This document shows, one piece after another, positions 12,217-24,745 of a stretch of 64,000 nucleotides of DNA. The notes beneath the pieces are model-generated. The model did no database searches and was not told where the DNA came from. It saw only the letters and a list, made by a program, of their open reading frames with translations. Origin of the DNA: Sipunculus nudus (taxonomy: Eukaryota; Annelida; Sipuncula; Golfingiida; Sipunculidae); the NCBI GenBank assembly GCA_026874595.1, contig CM049311.1, positions 17,135,676 through 17,199,675 of the forward strand, read 5' to 3'. The translations under genes were made by a program, and so were the position numbers. The stretch's first letter is position 1, and the number at the start of each line of letters is the position of its first letter.

Positions 12217-13339
12217 ACATATGTAATTGTGCACCACCCGTTCCTCTTATGAAGTACCTATAATTACTTCGTCACTTTTACACGTGGCCTGATATTTAGA
12301 GGGTCTTAATGTGCGAGTTTCGAAACATCTTGGACGTTTGTCTCTGTGTGTTTGGTCTCCTGTGGCCTACTTCCACATATGCCACAACGCGGAAAAAATT
12401 GTCAATTTTGCCAAGTGAAATGAGTTTAGAATAATTACCCCATTTTTTATGTACACAGTCTTTCAACTAGTATCGTGAGGACTTATAGACAGATATAACC
12501 ATACAATTAACAAAATTACTGGTGCGGATTTATAAATCTCTATGAACTCGACTCCCCTTCCGCCCCCCCCCCCCCCTTTCAGATACCCTTTTTTAAACAA
12601 ACGTCTGTCATATAGCAACACAGTTTGCTCGAAATATTCTGTGGACATAACTTACCTTAATTAATTAATATTCCAAGTTAGCCAATTTCGCATCTTGGTT
12701 TAATTCTCTTGAACCACATTTATGCTCGACGGTTTAAGACCTAATGCATTGTCACATTTGTTTTTCACACCCATTGGGGGTGGGGTGGGGGGGGGAGGGG
12801 GGAGTTCTGCTTCAAATCCCTGTTACTGCCAAACAGGTCCGAGAAAACTAAATAACTATACAACTTGATAACTTCTTATTACAATATTATCAATATAACA
12901 CATGCCGTCAGAGGTACCTACACTGTAACCTGTGATGTTTACTGTGTAAACTTCCACTTACTGTAAATACCATTAATTTTACCAAAGCCGGAAAAATATG
13001 AAAGCTTATCAGGAATGTCTGAGACGATAATTTTGCGAGGTTTCGGAATCGATCATCACCTGTATTACAGGAGTGTCCGCCAGGATATACTTAAAAACGT
13101 TTTAGAACTGCACAAACTTTGAATAAGCGTCCAATGCAGGACAGCATATTAAGAAGCCTAAAGGGCCCAGCTAAAAAGAAACAGAGGCATTAGTCGATAT
13201 CATATTTGCTAGTTTTTGTGACGTCTTCAAAACAGATAATGACAACAAAAGACATTTTACTATGATGAAATTAAGAATTTTCGCGAATATGAAGTTCTAA
13301 ATTATAACGTAAAGTCAATGATCTGCCATATTTTCAATG

Positions 13340-13400
<61 letters not shown>

Positions 13401-15959
13401 TAGTTTTACAATTAAATTTATACCGCGCCTAGTTGGGACAACTGGTCGAGCAGACGTTTTCAATTATGACTAAGTTAGGGGAAAGTAAAAGTATGCAGCT
13501 GGAAGCATCTGTTTTACATAACATTTTCGGTAATATTATAATATGTAAAGTATATTTTGTAATGGGTTACTGTGACTCAGGAGTTCACTAAAAAGTTTAG
13601 GTATAGCTTATAAAATCAGTGGGTAAAATACTGACTAACTTTTTTTGAGAAAGTTACAAAATGATGTTAAAAAGATATACAATACAATCATACAATCTAA
13701 ATGGTCTAATGTTTCGGATATATGTCCCCTGGTATAATCACTCATTGACGAATCAGACAGTGTGATTCGTCAATTCCTAATGCAAATTAAAGTAGCAACA
13801 TGACGCTATATTACACGGTCGAAGCGTTGTCCCTGAGGGGTTGGAAGCCATGACAATCAGTTGTCAACCTGTCACGTGCTAAGTAACACGAGCACTCTCT
13901 TTGCTTTTACCTTGAAAAACTAATTCGATCAGGCTGCATCCATGGCTTTGACATATGAGATCTTATCCGCATGAATTACCCATAATGAAAAAGAGAGCTA
14001 CTGTCTCCGGTAAACTCAATGTCACTGGTAAACCAGGCCCCTGATTAACTACATCAAAGGACCCGGCGACAAAAAAAGTAATGGCTGCTGGTGTCAAATC
14101 AGATCATGTTGTAATAAGGCAATAACGTGTAAAAAGATACGCAAAAGAAAAGAAGTTTTGACAGGCAAATATTTATGCATTAAGCCTTATTAGCCTTGGT
14201 TAAAAGATCATATTTTGGTTAGGGCTTAATAAACAGTGTTCATTGCTTGAGACCGTGGATATGAAGACTGAAAGACTAAAGCATACATAAGAATTTTTAT
14301 TAAATTCCAAAAGGATTCCCAACGGAAAACGTTCATGTGTATAGTATGGTTGTGTGTTGGGAGGGGGGGGGGTGTGGGGGTTGGTATGTCCAAGAAATAT
14401 TTCTGAAACATCTGAATTTTTTTTTTTTGGTTGAAGAATGCATCATGTGACAACGAAGAAAATGTGGTCAAGTATATATCTAAGGAAAATGCTATTAAAA
14501 TTATTGAGATATTTGAGACAATTTGTACACAGAAAAGATAAATATAAAGGTAATAAGGTAATAAGGTTGATTTTTTTTTATTTAGGAAGATAAGTGTAGT
14601 CATCAAGCCTCCCTGATGACGTCATATATATGGAAGCTTATGAATCGATATTCCTGTTTTTAGTATATACGTAACAGGTTACTGATATTGCGAGAGAAAC
14701 AGAGAGATAAGAAGGTTGGGGCCATTAGGGCACTAGCGAAGGTATGCGCTCTGTAAGTGCTTTGTAGTTTTATGTATGGTTGCCTTTATTATATCAGTAT
14801 GTACCATACTTAGACAAACTGTATACAATAAAAAAAGTTATAATTTGTTTGTTGGGGACTGTGTTATTTTTCCAAACTCTTAGTTTTCATGCCGTATACT
14901 CCTTCCTAAACTTGATATTAGGATAACTATTAAAAATGAGGAATATATTTAAAAAAAAAATTATTTATTAATGATTTATTAAATTATCTTTCTCTCCACC
15001 TAGTCTGGTTAAGTTAATCTTACCATGGCAACGGCTAAAAGCAGCCCCACAATAATCAAAACGCTAATACAGAAGGCCCTCTACCATGGATAAATTGTAT
15101 AACTAGAATATGCATTCTTACGAATGCAGGCCTCCGCTTCATAGGCAGTCCTTAATGTTGGGTACCCCCTAACCCGTGTTTATTCATTTATTGGCCCATA
15201 TATTCCCAGATTGATCGGTGCAAATGTTCCCAAACAAGTGTTAGCATTCACTTATTCGGCCCATACTCGAGCATAAGTGACTGCGCATTTGTAAATATTC
15301 CTGGAAGGCCTTCCTGGAACCGGATCATGAGCTGGACCAACAGCAAAATCACACGCACGCACACACACACACACACACACACGGAAATAAACGCACACTC
15401 TCCTTGCGGAGGCAACAAACACACTTGGATTATAAGGTGAACTGTATTCACCTGCACATGGTTTCGCGGAAGACCATGCCTTAATGCGACAAGGCACGTT
15501 ATTTTTTTACACCGGGACCGCTTTGTATTTACTTTTTAAATATCTGGAGATAACCCAAATAAAAAGATCTAATTACAGATAGACAAGTTGACATAATATT
15601 CTGCATGGGCAAACCTTGATTCTCGTGACGGATATCGATGGATCTGAAATGTACACCGGTGGTACCATCTGCAGGCCGGGTACCTTATCAAAATGAGTAA
15701 CGTGGTAATGTGTGTCCGCTTTAACGTTTACCAAGTTGAGGAACTTCCTTAAAAAAAAAACCTGTGAAACATACTTATTGTTGTCCATGATTAGCCACCA
15801 AATGATATAAGCAGCTGATTAAGTCTTCTGTGTCAATTAATTTTGAGAGACTGTGAGTCTGGTTTATGACATGATAAGAATATAAAAGTCATTCTTCATG
15901 TAACTATGTTCTGTAAACATTAACGTATTCACCTGCCATGCACTCATGCACCTGTCACA

Positions 15960-16004
<45 letters not shown>

Positions 16005-18428
16005 GTCAGTTAAAATACATAAATTATTTTATACCAACAACATCTTTATTAAACACAACATGCGACATACTTGCAAAAAAGTATTGGTAAAGAGGTAGTG
16101 AATATGATGTCATAAGTCAGGTACATATATAATGACGCTATAGAAATAGAGTGAAAACTCTAAGACATAACTTACATAAAGCTAAACCACAATTAACCAA
16201 ACGTGAATTTAAAAAAAAAACAGGCACTAATGGCTTATATGTTCGTTGGTCAGTTTAACAAATATTATATCAAGAAACACAATAGTTTATCCTGTTAACA
16301 AATGTAACACAATTGCACCTCAACCCGATCTGCTACGTAAACCTGCCATAAACACGGAACTATCACTGACAGCGCCGGTTATACCCATGGTTTTAACGGG
16401 CTGCCAAGGAACACGTCACCCTTATGCCTTAAAAATCATAATTTATATGTTTGCATCTAAACAAGCTTGTAAAAAAACTGTTCTGAATTTGTATTTGAAA
16501 TTGTTTTGAAACATACCAAATGTGTAAACAATATCACTAAATTAGTTATTCTATTTATACTATAAGCAATCTAAATTACAATGATAAAATTAAAGCAATT
16601 CTCTGATCTCATGATAAGGTGCTATAACGGTTGGCTCCAATGGCCTCCGACTCCTGGTTCATTAGGTGCTTTGATCCTGCACTGCGGGGATGTCAACCAC
16701 ACTTTATTTAGAAACAAATCAAGTGTCTCAGTTCTAAACAATAAAAAAAACTGACACCCTCCCTGATACTTTTGTGCGAGACATAAGGTAATATAAGCAT
16801 TACCTTTTAATACTAAGAATATTAGAATAATTTTTTTTTGTTATTTTTTTAATATTTTTTGTTGGAGGTTTCCGCCATTTTTTTAAGTATATGTACATCT
16901 GCAGTATTCCATTCCGCTTTCGGACTACGTGACAGGGCAGTACCACACGCTTCCTCTCATATTTTATCCTGTGACTACTGCACCTGCGGGCCCTAGGTGT
17001 GTAATTGTTCCCATTACTTGGTCATACCACTGAGGAACCCCCGAAAAAAATCGCATTCGTTTGTGAGTGAAACACGGCTGTTGGGCACGGCCTTCCCATT
17101 AAGCTGCAGAGCGCTCACCCTGGGTGGGGGCCGACCTTGAAAAATCTCACCGCCTAGGCTGAGATCCTATGCTTTACCCGTAAGTCACAGAAGCCGGTAT
17201 TACAATTAATGTTGTAATATTCGCCATGTGAAACAGCAGGCCTTAACAAATTTAACATTTGTGAAATCAATTTGTTGATTTTTCCACTTTCAAGATTCTA
17301 ATACATATATATGCATATGCAGAAACATAATTCATCACTAAATAAAACACTTGAGCTTAGTCTCTTGGATAAGGATCTAAATACTAGACGAGGATATCAT
17401 ATATTTCAAATTTTCATATTGAATCCTTCAATTCAAATGTTATATTGAATCCTTCAGAGAAGCCTGAATATACCAATTCCTGTAATTTGGATTGTCGTAT
17501 AAGAAAATCCATTCATACCAGCTTATCTGCTTTTGGGGCTTATACAGGTAATTTAAACCGTATTTCGCACCATGTGCCGCGGGCCTTACAACATGTATTA
17601 CAACATATATTGTTAATACTAATATATTAATATAATGAACTATAATATAAGCCATTATAAACATTAACACCCATGGTATGATATCATATATAAGACAATT
17701 ACAATGATAACCTTGCAGCATTATATAATACATAAAATCCTTTGATTCTATACATTAATATCCCTTTGTATGGTTCTGAATATCAAATCACACTAGAGTC
17801 ATTGTGAATTTAGAAAATGAGATTTAACTTTTGGGATGGCTTCATTTTTGTCAAAAACCGTCGTCAAGTATATTGACTTATGTAAGACTTTAATCACATC
17901 AGTGTTAATGCCAACTATCAATATATGAATGAGCTTGGCAACTATATGAGATTGTTACATGTACCGATATCAAATTAGCAATATGCGTTCGCCTCTGGAC
18001 AACATGTACTTAAAGATGGTCTGATTAGTTTTTTTTGGCAAATGTACATTAAATCCACAGTTTAGATATTTGTTTAGTTATTTAGAGTAACTATAATATA
18101 TGCCCATAAGATTGTTCTCAGTTATCTTGTGTTTAAGCGCTTTGTTTATACATTTTGTTAATGGATTACATGTAGATACAATAACTTCAATTGGTTGTGT
18201 CAGTGCTAACACTAACATAAAATAACTGACAGACAAGACACCCGTTGACCCCTCTCTGCAAAAAATCCTGGATCCACGCCTGCAAAGAGCATCTGGATAG
18301 ATTTTTTTGGTCATATGTACATGATAAACGCAGTTCAATTACATGGTTAATAAAGGAAACATCATGTGTTTACAATTTGCAAATACTTTTGGTTCATTGA
18401 TAACATGTGGATACAGTAAATTGTTATA
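11680..18428. other. Intergenic, repeats only
   Basis: Contents: TA/TG microsatellite (12169-12214), poly-C (12560-12577), G-rich patch (12776-12803), (TA)n (13344-13400), a perfect hairpin (13744-13774), (AC)n (15351-15382), (TA)n (15965-16001), and a fragment ending 'cctggatccacgcctg' at about 18235-18290 that resembles the 3' end of the CAGGGGCGGA elements. No gene could be supported. Confidence 0.5.
13744..13774. other. Perfect 12-bp hairpin
   Basis: ATTGACGAATCA (13744-13755) and TGATTCGTCAAT (13763-13774) are exact reverse complements around a 7-base loop, gacagtg. It lies in gene-free DNA and its function is unknown. Confidence 0.7.
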
Positions 18429-19470
18429 AAACTGACAATGAATATAAGTGACAATGTTAAGATATACAGAATATAAGTGACAATGTTAAGATATACAGAA
18501 TATAACTGACATTGTTAAGATATGCAGAATATAACTGACATTGTTAAGATATGCAGAATATAACTGACAATGTTAAGATATACAGAATATAACTGACATT
18601 GATAAGATATACAGAATACAACTGACAATGTTAAGATATACAGAATATAACTGACATTGTTAAGATATACAGGTTATAACTGACAATGTTAAGATATACA
18701 GAATATAACTGACATTGTTAAGATATGCAGAATATAACTGACAATGTTAAGATATACAGGTTATAACTGACAATGTTAAGATATACAGGATACAACTGAC
18801 ATTGTTAAGATATACAGAATATAACTGACAATGGTAAGATATGCAGAATATAACTGACATTGTTAGGATATACAGAATATAACTGACAATGTTAAGATAT
18901 AGAGAATATAACTGACATTGTAAAGATATAGAGAATATAACTGACAATATTAAGATATAGAAAATATAACTGACAATGTTAAGATATACAGAATATAACT
19001 GACATTGTTAAGGTATACAGGCTACAACTGACAATGTTAAGATATACAGGTTATAACTGACAATGTTAAGATATACAGGATACAACTGACATTGTTAAGA
19101 TATGCAGAATATAACTGACATTGTTAAGATATGCAGAATATAACTGACATTGTTAAGATATGCAGAATATAACTGACATTGTTAAGATATGCAGAATATA
19201 ACTGACAATGTTAAGATATGCAGAATATAACTGACAATGTTAAGATATACAGGTTATAACTGACAATGTTAAGATATACAGGATACAACTGACATTGTTA
19301 AGATATACAGAATATAACTGACAATGGTAAGATATGCAGAATATAACTGACATTGTTAAGATATACAGAATATAACTGACATTGTTAAGATATGCAGAAT
19401 ATAACTGACAATGTAAACATATACAGAATATAACTGACAATGTTAACATATACAGAATATAACTGACAAG
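18429..19470. repeat. 29-bp satellite, about 36 copies
   Basis: The unit is 'gttaagatatacagaatataactgacaat' in two halves: 'gttaagatatacag' and 'aatataactgacaat'. Variants are mainly tacag/tgcag and acaat/acatt. Copies abut directly with no unique spacers, so this is not a CRISPR. Groups of units with the same variants recur (for example 18740-18880 and 19220-19350), which suggests higher-order duplication. Confidence 0.92.
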
Positions 19471-19570
19471 CAATCCAGATTACTGCTTATTCGTGCTATA
19501 TATTTAAAATGTTCAAATTATAAATATATATGTATCCCTTATATGGGACCTGTAGTACCAGCGCTTTGTT

Positions 19571-19932
19571 ACCTCCGCCAAGTTTTTGCCGGCGCTGGTT
19601 TGTTTGTCTGTTTTTTTTATCCTTTTTTCATGTTAAAAACATAACTCAAAATGTTATTCACGGTTTTGGATGAAATTTCAGTATACAATGATATGTTACA
19701 ATTGTTAAATTTTGTGGGTGGTCCAGATCAAAATCTTGATTAAGGAATCTTTATAGGAAAAATGCTGCATTTCCGACGATGTCATTTTGGGGCAATGAGC
19801 TGCTTTGTTAAGACTGTTGCCGCTAGATTGCGCTCAGTGTCAGTATGCAATAACGTTCAGAGATTTTCCTGCTGTGTTTATCAACATTCCTGATTTTGCA
19901 ATGTGAGAGTAGTGAGCTGTCTTGGCGGAGGT
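19571..19932. mobile_element. Short element bounded by CCTCCGCCAAG inverted ends
   Basis: CCTCCGCCAAG near 19572 and CTTGGCGGAGG near 19920 are exact reverse complements, followed by 'tctgcgctctgttagtgctttt'. Related right-end pieces occur at about 14730-14765 ('aaggtatgcgctctgtaagtgcttt') and 37880-37910 ('ggcagaggtatgcgctct'). This is consistent with a non-autonomous TIR element; no transposase is present. Confidence 0.55.
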
Positions 19933-20739
19933 CTGCGCTCTGTTAGTGCTTTTCCTGTTTTAATACATCATCTAGAGCATCTCTATCATATACGCGTTAT
20001 TTAAAAAATCATGATACAACAGACCAGGAATCCCTCTGAAGAAAGGTCTCTGCTTAACCGGACAAGAGACCTGATTCTCAGGAGGATGCCACTGGTATAA
20101 CAATGTTACTAAAAAGTTTACACAAACTATGAATGATCTATCAGTTAATTTGATTAAAATCAATCATCTCAGGTTAAGTAACACTAGGATGCTTTTATCC
20201 AAAACAGATTTCTGATAAACAGAGGCCAAAATTATTTTAGTCCATCCCTAAGTGTACGTTAAAATTCAAGGTAAATTCCGCCAATGTTAATCTCATATGC
20301 GCCACGTAATGTTAGCTATTTCAGGGTTCATTCACTTTGAGCAAATCAAACTTTCATGACTTTTCATGACTTTTACAGGACCTTTGACAAAACAAACTGA
20401 CCTTTTCCTCGTCAATTTGACATGGAAATGTTACTTATAGGGAAGAATCTGTGACAGCCTGTTCAGAACAGTAAACCAAAGGGAGAATGCTCAGGTGTAG
20501 TCGCGTTAAGGTGGTTTAAAGACCAGGAAGGCAAAGTGTAAAGTCGGATGAGACTGACATCGTCAGTGAAATAAGACTATAAACACATACCTTTACCTTT
20601 ACCGTTAATTTCACTTTCCAAATGATGACCTACCTGCTTACCATTTACCAGAAAAGCTTTAGGTGTGGTCGGGACACAAATGCCGCATCAATACGCATAG
20701 AGTATGAATATTGTGTCTATATAAAACAATAAATGTGTC

Positions 20740-20770
20740 TTTATTAAAACAATTCGGGAGGTTCTTTATT
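20740..20770 (-). terminator. Candidate poly(A) signals for the GPCR gene
   Basis: AATAAA reads on the minus strand at 20770-20765 and again at 20745-20740, about 365-390 bases after the GPCR stop codon. Confidence 0.4.
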
Positions 20771-21132
20771 CATATAATAAACTCCTAAAATCCTATGAGG
20801 AAGATATTACCCAAACTCATTTGCTGCTACTGAATCTTAAGTTGAAGAATATCAGCCAGTGCTGCAGACACTTTCCCGGTAGGTTTGAGATAATAAAAGA
20901 AAGTTTTTACAAGCAGTGATAGTAACGGGCCAATCAATTTGTTTTTGCTAGATGTGTTGCTAATGTTTTCGCAAGTCCAATGCACTCTCACGAACGCTTC
21001 TGTTAAAAAATTAATCAAGATACAAACCATCTTGTATTTCTGACAAAACTGAATAAATTCATTAAGTTGATGAAGATACATTTTACTTTTAAAAGTCCAA
21101 AATAATTATAAAATATGTGAGACTTCTTTAAA

Positions 21133-22284
21133 TTACATTGAAGATGAAGGCGCCATTGTCGAGCCCGTGGCGCCTGACTTTTCAGACTTAGTGTCACGTG
21201 ACTTTGGTCGCCAGGCACATAATATACTTTTGAGTTCCTGTCTAAACGCCCCGCCAGTTAAACAATAAAAGAATACGTTCACTACCGTGTTTAGATCATG
21301 ACATAGCTGGGCAATACTAAAAAACAAGCCGAACAGCGGGATGAGATTGGCATTAACATTGAAATCAATCCAAATAGTTGAAATCCAATATATACCGAAG
21401 GGGAGGGTCAGAACACTGAAACCTACCGATACAGTGACCGCCATTACTGTAATTTGTCTCATTTTAGCTCGCTGTGCGTCCTCCGCACTTTCTGACAGTT
21501 GCATGGCCGTCCGTTTTACCATAGTTGTACGCAGCTTTTTAATCAACAACGAATTCAAAATGAAAAGAGAAATATTCGGTACGACACAGTACGCCGGCAT
21601 GTAGATATATAGGAATACATTATATGCAGATTCGTATCCGGGAACTGCGGCGCACGTAGGGCCATAATTTGGATCTACGAAACTCGTCATAGCTGGAAAG
21701 TGAATGGCCACAATAGACGCAGCGAGAGTTACACAAAACCCTATGGTAATTCGTGTGCGTTTTATGCTGCACCATTCCTGAACCTTAAAGGGGAACCACA
21801 CGGCTATGAAACGGTCAACCGTCATTGAAACTACAACAAACACAGACACTAACGGGGCCCCATCAGACAAGAAAGATATTATCTTACACCCAACATGCCC
21901 AAACTCAACTTTACCGTGACTCAGCCACATGAGAGTCGCTTTCATCGTAAGTGTGAATATGTCCACTACAGCTATGGTGCACATGTACAAATGCGATGAA
22001 TTGGTACCTGCTTGTTTTCTCAGAACCAAAAGTGCTAGAATGTTTCCGATTAAACATATTGGTAGCAGTACATAATATTTATAAATGTTCATTCCTTGTG
22101 AAACGATGAACAGGATATTTTGGTCGATGGGCATATTTGGGGGCTCTGTCCGGGATGTCACTTGCAAAGTTGTCTCATTGGTGGTCATGTTACCACTTGC
22201 AACATTTGTTGGACTGCCATTGGTCCATGTAAGATTCTGACTCCCCTCAGAGGTCGCAAGCCAAGAATGAGTGGTGACATTCAT
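21133..22284 (-). CDS. Class A (rhodopsin-like) GPCR, probable peptide receptor
   Basis: Seven membrane helices are visible. In the numbering from an upstream ATG at 22314 they are roughly 79-98, 108-130, 143-169, 188-208, 228-256, 285-313 and 325-353. Class A marks are Asn91 (TM1), Asp118 (TM2), Cys143 paired with Cys221, DRF at 167-169 instead of DRY, and NVFFY at 346-350 where NPxxY is usual (proline absent). The N-terminus is rich in N-glycosylation sequons (NVT, NLT, NMT, NET) and the tail has FRQEL as helix 8. The start at 22284 (383 aa) is preferred because a splice acceptor, tatatgtttcag, lies between it and the upstream ATG (22314, 393 aa). DRF-type receptors of this kind are common in lophotrochozoans; the ligand is unknown, with a neuropeptide as a guess. 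Confidence 0.92.
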   Translation of the reverse strand: MNVTTHSWLATSEGSQNLTWTNGSPTNVASGNMTTNETTLQVTSRTEPPNMPIDQNILFIVSQGMNIYKYYVLLPICLIGNILALLVLRKQAGTNSSHLYMCTIAVVDIFTLTMKATLMWLSHGKVEFGHVGCKIISFLSDGAPLVSVFVVVSMTVDRFIAVWFPFKVQEWCSIKRTRITIGFCVTLAASIVAIHFPAMTSFVDPNYGPTCAAVPGYESAYNVFLYIYMPAYCVVPNISLFILNSLLIKKLRTTMVKRTAMQLSESAEDAQRAKMRQITVMAVTVSVGFSVLTLPFGIYWISTIWIDFNVNANLIPLFGLFFSIAQLCHDLNTVVNVFFYCLTGGAFRQELKSILCAWRPKSRDTKSEKSGATGSTMAPSSSM

Positions 22285-22296
22285 ATCTTCGGTACA
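22285..22296 (-). promoter_or_regulatory. GPCR splice acceptor and end of 5' UTR
   Basis: On the minus strand TATATGTTTCAG is followed by TGTACCGAAGAT and then ATG. The acceptor AG is at 22298-22297, and 22296-22285 would be the last bases of the leader. Confidence 0.5.
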
Positions 22297-22743
22297 CTGA
22301 AACATATATATCAAGGCATATTCTAACTTGCAGATGGCCCTAATTGTAATGTTGTAAATGGAAACTGTGCAAATATAATTTTATGCCCATTACTATTAAT
22401 GACCATGAGTAAATAATTTTTTTTTAAGATCACTCATATCATGGCGTTATAATAATAAACTGTATGCTTATACAGAGGCTATGCACCACATATAATTGGC
22501 TCTGGTATAAGTTTGCAAACATTCTGTTATATTTCTTTCATATATTTTGTCATATTTTCATGAATAATATTCATATTTTATAAATAAGCTATATATACAA
22601 GCTCGAGAGCAATTAATAAATGCGAAATACAAGTCCTCTGTCCCTGGTTACGTTGGTTCGTTTGTTTAAACTGCTTTTAAGGTGAGCCAAATTGGCCTTA
22701 TTGCTGGTGTGTACCGCTTGATTAAAAGTTTATGCCGTTCTAA

Positions 22744-22749
<6 letters not shown>

Positions 22750-22793
<44 letters not shown>
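22750..22793. repeat. (TA)n microsatellite
   Basis: A pure TA run of about 44 bases. Confidence 0.92.
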
Positions 22794-22795
<2 letters not shown>

Positions 22796-24271
22796 TAACT
22801 TTGGCAAGTGACTTAATATCCTCTAAGATTTAATAGTTTACACTGAGAAAAGGACATTACAATTTGCTGACTGGAGGGTAATACGCTAAATTTTAAACAA
22901 AGGTGCATATAATGAAGACAGATTTTTAAGTTCCTCTAGGGCCAAAAAATGATAAAAAGTATTGTTCTGAGGCACCGCCAACGTCAATTTTAACCCCCAT
23001 ATCAAACATTTTTATTTTGATTTTCATCTTTCAAGAAGAAAGAATAATACAATTTTTATATTTTTTTCCCCTTTGTAATGCAGTGCCTTTACCTGTTTAG
23101 CAAAAAAAACTTTTTATTTTCATGCTTTTCCCTGATCATATGAAATTTTTATCGAAACAAACAAAAAAAGGTCAAAAATAAAATACCGCCCGCCCGGAGA
23201 AATTTCTGAAAAAAAGTGCCTGAGAACCATACCTTTTTATTTTTGGGGGGCCAAGTACCTCTATACTGTCCATAGGATGAACCAAAATAAATTATGAAAC
23301 TGAATTTTCATTCTTCAAACACCGAGTAAAATCTTTAAAGTGTAGAGATGAAAACTAAGCTCAACTCAATCCACTAAGTGAGACCGTGGGGTTAAAATAC
23401 GAAAATGAGATACATATTCAATCCATAATTCTTGATTTCAAGTTTTCTCTATATCGAATTCACGACAAATTAACTCCCCTGACATTATACATTTATCATA
23501 AAAACGCAAATTATAATAACTTAAAATGATGATCGAATACAGGTAATATAATTTCGACTTATCGCAATGGGAGGCATAAAACTTGCGCAATAATTTCCCG
23601 CGAATAACCCCTAATGAAGGGATTGGACTGGACAACCGTTACGAAAATGCAGAGAGAATTGATTTTGAGAAATAAAATAAAATCTGAACATGAAAGTATC
23701 AGAAAAAAAAATACCAAAGCAAAGGTGAAAACTCTAAAAATTTAGTACCCATTAAATAAATATTTTACATTCTATACACTTATTTACAGAGTTTTTAAGA
23801 TAATTGTAATGTATGAAGCATATATATATGAGATGTGGGTAGTAATAATAATACTTGGTTTCTTAGATTTCATTTTATTTTTCGTGTATTTGGCCTTTCA
23901 GTTTACACCGTGCAAACAAATGGCTGTATTATGTGCAAAATTATCACGTTAAATTGTTTTACAACAAAAAAAAACAAAACACAAAAACAATTTAAACAAA
24001 GTTTTATATTAATATACCTGATTTAGTAAACTGACGGTTTGCCCCATTTTAATGTAAACACTGTCGTGAGTTTCGTACTTTATCTAAATTATAAAATGAC
24101 TAAATGCAATGTAAAATACATTAAAAATATAATACAATACAGGTATCAGTGGAATCTGACGAATAGTCTTCTTTAATATTTCGAAAAGACATGGTCTTTT
24201 TCTTCGCTCATTCTGCTTTTAACGTGAACAGTGTAAAGTTAATTATTTATATGATCAATGTGTGCACTCAA

Positions 24272-24275
<4 letters not shown>

Positions 24276-24314
<39 letters not shown>
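24276..24314. repeat. (CT)n microsatellite
   Basis: An uninterrupted CT run of about 38 bases. Confidence 0.92.
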
Positions 24315-24317
<3 letters not shown>

Positions 24318-24507
24318 TGGAGCAAGACAAAAAATTAATGTAACTCATTTAATAAAGGCCTTTCTTGAAGATACATGTATTAAAACATCCCAGAAAGATA
24401 CTTAACGTTTATAGCTAATAAAATTTAGTTGGTATCAAAACTGCTTGCAAGATTATGCCTCTCACGTCATATTAAAAAGGGCTGTAAAGTTGTATATAAA
24501 TACTTAC

Positions 24508-24713
24508 GTATCCTCCTGTACGCTAAGAGACAGACCTATCTCTTCTTTACTTCTCACAAAAGCTTGTTTTCGGTGCCTTAATGTATGTTTTGTCGCTGGC
24601 GTCTTCAGTCTCGCTTGTGAAGCACAGTCTCTTTCAGCATAAAGGCAACGCGAAGTTTCAGTGGTGAAAGGCAATAAGTAAGAAGCTGACGCACCTAGTA
24701 GCAACCGCAGACT
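24508..24713 (-). other. Proposed non-coding first exon of the GPCR gene
   Basis: On the minus strand a TATA box (24745-24739) lies 32 bases before an initiator-like TTAGTC whose A is at 24713. About 206 bases later GGATAC|GTAAGTA gives a strong donor. The exon holds one short upstream ORF of 11 codons beginning ATGCTGAAA and no long frame from an internal ATG. It is the nearest minus-strand promoter-plus-donor set upstream of the GPCR acceptor. Transcript data would confirm or refute it. Confidence 0.45.
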
Positions 24714-24738
24714 AACCTGGCCCAACCGGAACCTCCAG

Positions 24739-24745
24739 TTTTATA
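24739..24745 (-). promoter_or_regulatory. TATA box (minus strand)
   Basis: TATAAAA on the minus strand, 32 bases upstream of an initiator-like TTAGTC. It is probably the GPCR promoter. Confidence 0.5.

Larger units (their letters stand above)
22297..24507 (-). other. Proposed 5' UTR intron of the GPCR gene
   Basis: The donor would be GTAAGTA (24507-24501) and the acceptor at 22297. Within it are a (TA)n run at 22750-22793, a (CT)n run at 24276-24314 and AT-rich sequence without coding signals. The pairing with the GPCR exon is inferred. Confidence 0.4.

Noticed and set aside
18429-19470. CRISPR-like array (29-bp repeat)
   Set aside because: Units abut with no spacers and the genome is clearly eukaryotic.
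18747-19473. Open frames of 66-77 codons with Ile/Leu/Tyr/Cys repeats
   Set aside because: They are translations of the 29-bp satellite and shift in composition with the repeat.
24504-24725. 73-codon minus-strand frame as a small protein
   Set aside because: Its ATG lies upstream of the predicted transcription start, and the region fits better as a non-coding first exon with a donor at 24507.
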